This document shows positions 6,156 to 9,201 of a stretch of 9,201 nt of DNA, piece after piece. The position numbers and the translations under genes were made by a program. The DNA is from Desulfobacterales bacterium (GTDB taxonomy: Bacteria; Desulfobacterota; Desulfobacteria; Desulfobacterales; SpSt-501), in NCBI GenBank assembly GCA_025454275.1, contig JALOOS010000131.1, positions 1-9,201 on the forward strand, written 5' to 3'. The notes under the pieces were generated by a model that saw only the letters and a program-made list of their open reading frames with translations, was not told the origin of the DNA and did no database searches. How positions within the stretch are numbered: position 1 is the first letter of the stretch; the number at the start of each line of letters is the position of its first letter.

Positions 6156-6938
6156 TCATCGTCCATCGCCCGGTGCTGCGTCGCGCAACCTCCGGCACTC
6201 CCCCGCCGGGCATTGCTTTTGTTGGATGTGCCGTTCGAACTCCGGCCGGAAGTGTTCGAGAATCGCCGCCACGGGGCCGGCGCCGCGGGCCGCATACTCG
6301 CAATAGGCGGCCGCGCGCATCGCATCCATGACGGCCTGCATCGTTTGTAAATCCTCGGGCCGGCCCTCTCCGGCGGCAATCGCCTCGATGATCTCCCCCA
6401 GGTAAGGGAAGCCGGCGCGGCAGGGGGTGCACTTGCCGCAGGAGACGCCGCGATCGAAGTCGAGAAAGTATTTCGCCGCCTGCACCACGCACCGGTTCTC
6501 ATCCAGCAGGGCGATGCACCCCGACCCATGGTCGTAGAGATAGCGCCCCGATGTCGACTGCAGGGGGTCCAGGTGGATCAGGTCGAAGAGGATGTGGCCT
6601 TTTGCGAGGGTTTCGAACACCGCCTCGCGCCCCCGCTCGGGGGTGAGCCGATGGTAGAAGAACCCTGCGCCGGGAAATCCCAGGAGCGGGCCGAAGGGGC
6701 AGGCGCCGCGGCAGCCCACTTTCATGGGGGCGAGCCGCACCCTCAGACCGCGAACGCGGATCTCCTCCTCGATCGCCCGGCGTACGGCGTCGGCCCCGCA
6801 GCGGCCGGCGCCGTTTTCGGTGCAGACGGTGATGAAAGCGCCCGCGGCGTCGATGCCGCACCCGTAGGGCGGCCGGGGTGCCGGCGCGCCGGGCCCCGGT
6901 GCGGATTCTTGTTTCTGCCTGCGTTTGAAAAGTCCCAC
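6156..6938 (-). CDS. Short NuoE/NuoF-like iron-sulfur protein lacking the FMN/NADH-binding domain
   Basis: A 260-residue protein in two parts. After a basic and Pro/Ala-rich leader (1-24) comes a thioredoxin-like [2Fe-2S] ferredoxin domain (about 25-125), with C39 and C47 in VCTENGAGRCG and C76 and C80 in VGCRGACPFGP; this is NuoE-like. The second part (about 126-245) is the C-terminal Fe-S region of NuoF, with the N3-type [4Fe-4S] ligands in SCGKCTPCR (C167, C170, C173) and C213. The large Rossmann-like FMN/NADH domain of NuoF, with its glycine-rich GRGGAGFPTG-type motif, is absent, so this protein cannot oxidise NADH itself. It probably relays electrons between the GltD-like FAD fusion encoded next and complex I. 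The start is GTG at 6936-6938 with GAGGTG 5 bases upstream, 13 bases after the nuoN stop TAA, so translation is probably coupled. It could equally serve a related hydrogenase- or formate-dehydrogenase-like complex; the nuo genes next to it favour complex I. Confidence 0.9.
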   Translation of the reverse strand: MGLFKRRQKQESAPGPGAPAPRPPYGCGIDAAGAFITVCTENGAGRCGADAVRRAIEEEIRVRGLRVRLAPMKVGCRGACPFGPLLGFPGAGFFYHRLTPERGREAVFETLAKGHILFDLIHLDPLQSTSGRYLYDHGSGCIALLDENRCVVQAAKYFLDFDRGVSCGKCTPCRAGFPYLGEIIEAIAAGEGRPEDLQTMQAVMDAMRAAAYCEYAARGAGPVAAILEHFRPEFERHIQQKQCPAGECRRLRDAAPGDGR

Positions 6939-6943
6939 AGACC

Positions 6944-6949
6944 CACCTC
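6944..6949 (-). promoter_or_regulatory. Strong ribosome binding site of the NuoF-like gene
   Basis: GAGGTG on the minus strand, 5 bases before the GTG start at 6938 and just after the nuoN stop. It fixes the GTG start. Confidence 0.7.
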
Positions 6950-6951
6950 GT

Positions 6952-8367
6952 TTACATCAGGGAGCGGGCCGCGGCCCGGGCCACCTCCAGGATCGGATCG
7001 GGAAAGACCCCGGCCGCCACCATGACCGTCACCAGGACCCCCGCCAGCACCCGCGTGGCGCCGGAGACCGCCAGCCGCGCGGGGGGGCTTTCCGGTTCGG
7101 TCAGGTAGGCGGCCTTGACCACCATGATATAGTAGTAGAGGGAGATCGTGGCGTTGACCATGGCCACGATCACCAGCCACAGGTAGCCCTGCTCCACCGC
7201 CGCCACGAAGACGAGAAACTTGCCGGTGAACCCGACGGTGGGCGGTATTCCGGCCAGCCCGAAGGCGGCCAGCATCAGCACCATGGCCAGCAGCGGGGAG
7301 CGCCGGTGCAGGCCGGCGAGCTGCGCGATCTTCAGATCGCTGCCGTCGGCGGCCACCTTGACCACCACCAGGAAGCAGGAGAGGTTCATCACCAGGTAGG
7401 CGAGCGCATAGAATATGGCGCTGGCGAACCCGTTCGCGCTCATGCTGAGGATGCCGATCAGGACATAGCCGGCATGCGAGATGCTGGAGTAGGCGAGCAG
7501 GCGTTTCAGGTCCCGTTGCACGATGGCCGCCAGGTTGCCGAGGGTCATCGAACAGATCGAGAGCACGATCAGGGTCTGCACGAGGAAGAGGGCATCCGAG
7601 CCCAGGGCGGCCAGGCGCAGGATGATCGCCACTGCCGCCACCTTGGAGGCCGTGGCGATGTAGGCGGTCACCTGGTTGGCGGCGCCCTGGTAGACATCCG
7701 GGGCCCAGTAGTGAAACGGAAAGACGGCCAGTTTGAAGAAGAAGCCGCACAGGGTCAGCACCAGGCCGAGCAGGGCCGCCGGCGTCGTGATGACACCGGG
7801 CAGGATCCGGACGAGATCCGCAACGTAGGTGGTGTGGGTGACGCCGTAGAGGTAGGAGAGGCCGAAGAGCATCACGGCCGAGGCCGCGGCCCCCACCATG
7901 AAGTATTTGATCCCCGCCTCGACATCGATTCCGTCCCCTTTGCGCAGCGGGACCAGGATGTAGAGCGAATAGCTCGAGAGTTCGAGGGCGATGTAGATCA
8001 TGAGCAGCTCGACGCTGCTGACCAGCAGCATCATCGCCAGGGTGCAGGTGGTGAGGAAGAGAAAAAACTCGGAGTGGTGGCGATCGTCGATGCCGTTGAG
8101 CTCGCTGCAGAGGCAGACCACGAGAAAGAATCCGCAGGCCACGAGCACCTTGAACACCTGCGAGAAGAGATCGACGCGATAGGTTCCGAAGAAGAGGGTC
8201 CCGTCCAGGCGCACCGAGGCCAGGGCGACCAACAGGCCGCCGGCGGCGAGAAAGAGGGCCGCCAGGTAGTCCCGCCGCAGGTTCGGCCGCGCCGACAGGG
8301 AGAGCGCGAAAAACACGACGGCCGTGAGGGCGAAGTACAGCTCCGGAAGGAACAGCGTCCAGCTCAT
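6952..8367 (-). CDS. nuoN: NADH-quinone oxidoreductase subunit N (complex I proton-pumping antiporter-like subunit)
   Basis: A 471-residue, very hydrophobic protein of about 14 membrane helices, the normal length for NuoN. It is one of the three Mrp-antiporter-like subunits that move protons in the membrane arm of complex I. Functional residues known from E. coli NuoN are all present. The TM5 glutamate is E129 in YIALELSSYSLYIL (E133 in E. coli). The TM7 lysine is K212 in FFFKLAVFPFHYWAPDVYQG (K217). The TM8 lysine is K242 in IATASKVA (K247). GIPPTVGFTGKFLVF covers the later conserved GK region. The usual GAP after VYQ is GAANQV here. The start ATG at 8365-8367 overlaps the nuoM stop as ATGA; a longer in-frame start at 8427 would run deep into nuoM and is rejected. 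A GGGG-rich stretch about 10 bases upstream may act as ribosome-binding site, but coupling to nuoM is likely more important. The stop is TAA at 6952-6954. Confidence 0.97.
   Translation of the reverse strand: MSWTLFLPELYFALTAVVFFALSLSARPNLRRDYLAALFLAAGGLLVALASVRLDGTLFFGTYRVDLFSQVFKVLVACGFFLVVCLCSELNGIDDRHHSEFFLFLTTCTLAMMLLVSSVELLMIYIALELSSYSLYILVPLRKGDGIDVEAGIKYFMVGAAASAVMLFGLSYLYGVTHTTYVADLVRILPGVITTPAALLGLVLTLCGFFFKLAVFPFHYWAPDVYQGAANQVTAYIATASKVAAVAIILRLAALGSDALFLVQTLIVLSICSMTLGNLAAIVQRDLKRLLAYSSISHAGYVLIGILSMSANGFASAIFYALAYLVMNLSCFLVVVKVAADGSDLKIAQLAGLHRRSPLLAMVLMLAAFGLAGIPPTVGFTGKFLVFVAAVEQGYLWLVIVAMVNATISLYYYIMVVKAAYLTEPESPPARLAVSGATRVLAGVLVTVMVAAGVFPDPILEVARAAARSLM
8364..8367 (-). promoter_or_regulatory. 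ATGA stop-start overlap between nuoM and nuoN
   Basis: The nuoM stop TGA (8364-8366) and the nuoN start ATG (8365-8367) share bases. Such overlaps usually mean translational coupling and confirm that both belong to one operon read leftwards. Confidence 0.85.
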
Positions 8368-9201
8368 CGCGCTAACCCCTGTATGAGAGGGATGGAGGCG
8401 GTCTGCACCATGTCCACCATCACCCACGGGAAGAGCCCGAACAGCACGATCACCCCCGCCAGGATCATGCGCGGAATCCCCAGGCCCAGGCTCATGTCCG
8501 GGAGATGGGCGAACCGCTCGTTCTTCTGGCCGTAGAACGTGCGCTGCACCACCCGCAGCATGAAAAGGGCGCTCACCACCAGGGCGCAGATGGCCATCGC
8601 CCCCCGCAGCGGGTAGACCTTGAACGAGGCGATGAAGACCAGCAGCTCCGCCCAGAAGCTCGCCAGGCAGGGCACGCCGATGCCGGCCAGCGCGGCGATG
8701 ATGAAATAGGCGGAGGCCCGCGGCATGATTTTGCTCAGGCCCCCCAGCTCCGGGATCAGTTTGGTGTGGGTCTTGTCGTAGATGTAGCCCACGGAGGAGA
8801 AGAAGAGTGCGGTCATGACCCCGTGCGCGAACATCTGGAACACCGCCCCGTTCAGGCCGTCGACGGTCACCGTGGCCAGCCCGAGGCCGACGATGCCCAT
8901 GTGGGAGACGCTGGAGTAGCCGATGACGTATTTGAGGTCGGTCTGGGCCAGCCCCACGAAGGCGCCGTAGACGATCCCGCAGGTGGCGAGCAGGGCCATG
9001 AGCTCCGCCCAGTACTGCCAGCCTTCCGGGCAGAGGAAGATCCCGACCCGCAGCACCCCGAAGGCCCCGAGCTTCATCAGCACCCCGGCGTGGATCATGC
9101 TCACCGCCGTGGGGGCGGCCACGTGGCCGACGGGCGACCAGGTGTGAAAGGGCCAGACGCCGGCCAGGATCCCGAATCCGAGGTAGAAGAGCAGGAAGGC
9201 G
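8364..9201 (-). CDS. nuoM: NADH-quinone oxidoreductase subunit M (complex I proton-pumping subunit), C-terminal part, cut by right edge
   Basis: About 279 residues of a normally ~500-residue protein are visible; the frame is open through the right edge, and no start is in the window. Landmarks in order are WPFHTWSPVGH (broken TM7), AAPTAVSMIHAGVLMKLGAF (TM8, Lys codon 9072-9074 matching E. coli K265), QTDLKYVIGYSSVSHMG, FQMFAHGVMTALFF, ELGGLSKIMP, SFWAELLVFIASF (the TM12 region with its conserved Glu) and a C-terminal hydrophobic helix ending GLAR. SVSHMG and the HGVMTALFF helix separate it from NuoN and NuoL; the order nuoM-nuoN agrees with the usual nuo operon. The membrane arm subunit moves protons, driven by quinone reduction. 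An oddity is that the TM7 lysine expected five residues before WPFH's Pro (E. coli K234) is Leu here (codon 9165-9167). This may be normal for the NuoM subfamily of these anaerobes. Confidence 0.96.
   Translation of the reverse strand, partial: AFLLFYLGFGILAGVWPFHTWSPVGHVAAPTAVSMIHAGVLMKLGAFGVLRVGIFLCPEGWQYWAELMALLATCGIVYGAFVGLAQTDLKYVIGYSSVSHMGIVGLGLATVTVDGLNGAVFQMFAHGVMTALFFSSVGYIYDKTHTKLIPELGGLSKIMPRASAYFIIAALAGIGVPCLASFWAELLVFIASFKVYPLRGAMAICALVVSALFMLRVVQRTFYGQKNERFAHLPDMSLGLGIPRMILAGVIVLFGLFPWVMVDMVQTASIPLIQGLAR

Noticed and set aside
6925..8535. Open frame of 536 codons on the plus strand
   Set aside because: Antisense to nuoN and the end of nuoM. The product is a Gly/His/Asp/Glu-rich low-complexity string, the typical mirror of hydrophobic membrane helices.

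Overview
The window is a GC-rich stretch of bacterial DNA. It fits an anaerobe, and by gene style I would guess a Desulfobacterota-like sulfate reducer or syntroph (an inference, with no marker gene present). The reasons are an oxygen-sensitive glycyl radical enzyme, a respiratory complex I cluster whose electron-input module is not the usual NADH type, and a tandem universal stress protein.

Layout, left to right. Positions 2-1264 (+) hold the C-terminal part of a glycyl radical enzyme, with both the thiyl cysteine and the glycyl radical loop visible. Everything else is on the minus strand, converging on that gene with a 15-base gap. In transcription order, from the right edge leftwards, these are: nuoM (partial, cut by the edge), nuoN (ATGA overlap with nuoM), a short NuoE/NuoF-like iron-sulfur protein without a flavin/NADH domain, a very large iron-sulfur flavoprotein, a tandem UspA protein, and a 66-residue protein with one membrane helix.

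The large protein joins a NuoG-type [2Fe-2S] domain, a GltD-type FAD/NAD(P)H domain with its own Fe-S region, ferredoxin-type clusters and a NuoG/FdhA-like molybdopterin-fold domain. Its reading frame is broken near 3605-3611. Homology resumes in another frame, and about 20 residues (a Rossmann strand) seem to be missing, so a deletion of roughly 61-64 bases explains the break better than a single-base error.

Working model (inference): in this complex I the FMN site of NuoF has been discarded and a GltD-like FAD domain, probably using NADPH or NADH, feeds electrons through Fe-S clusters of the fusion and the short NuoF-like protein into the quinone-reducing, proton-pumping complex. This is the most interesting part of the window. 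The glycyl radical enzyme also stands out: it lacks the glutamate that usually follows the active cysteine in the eliminase and decarboxylase families.
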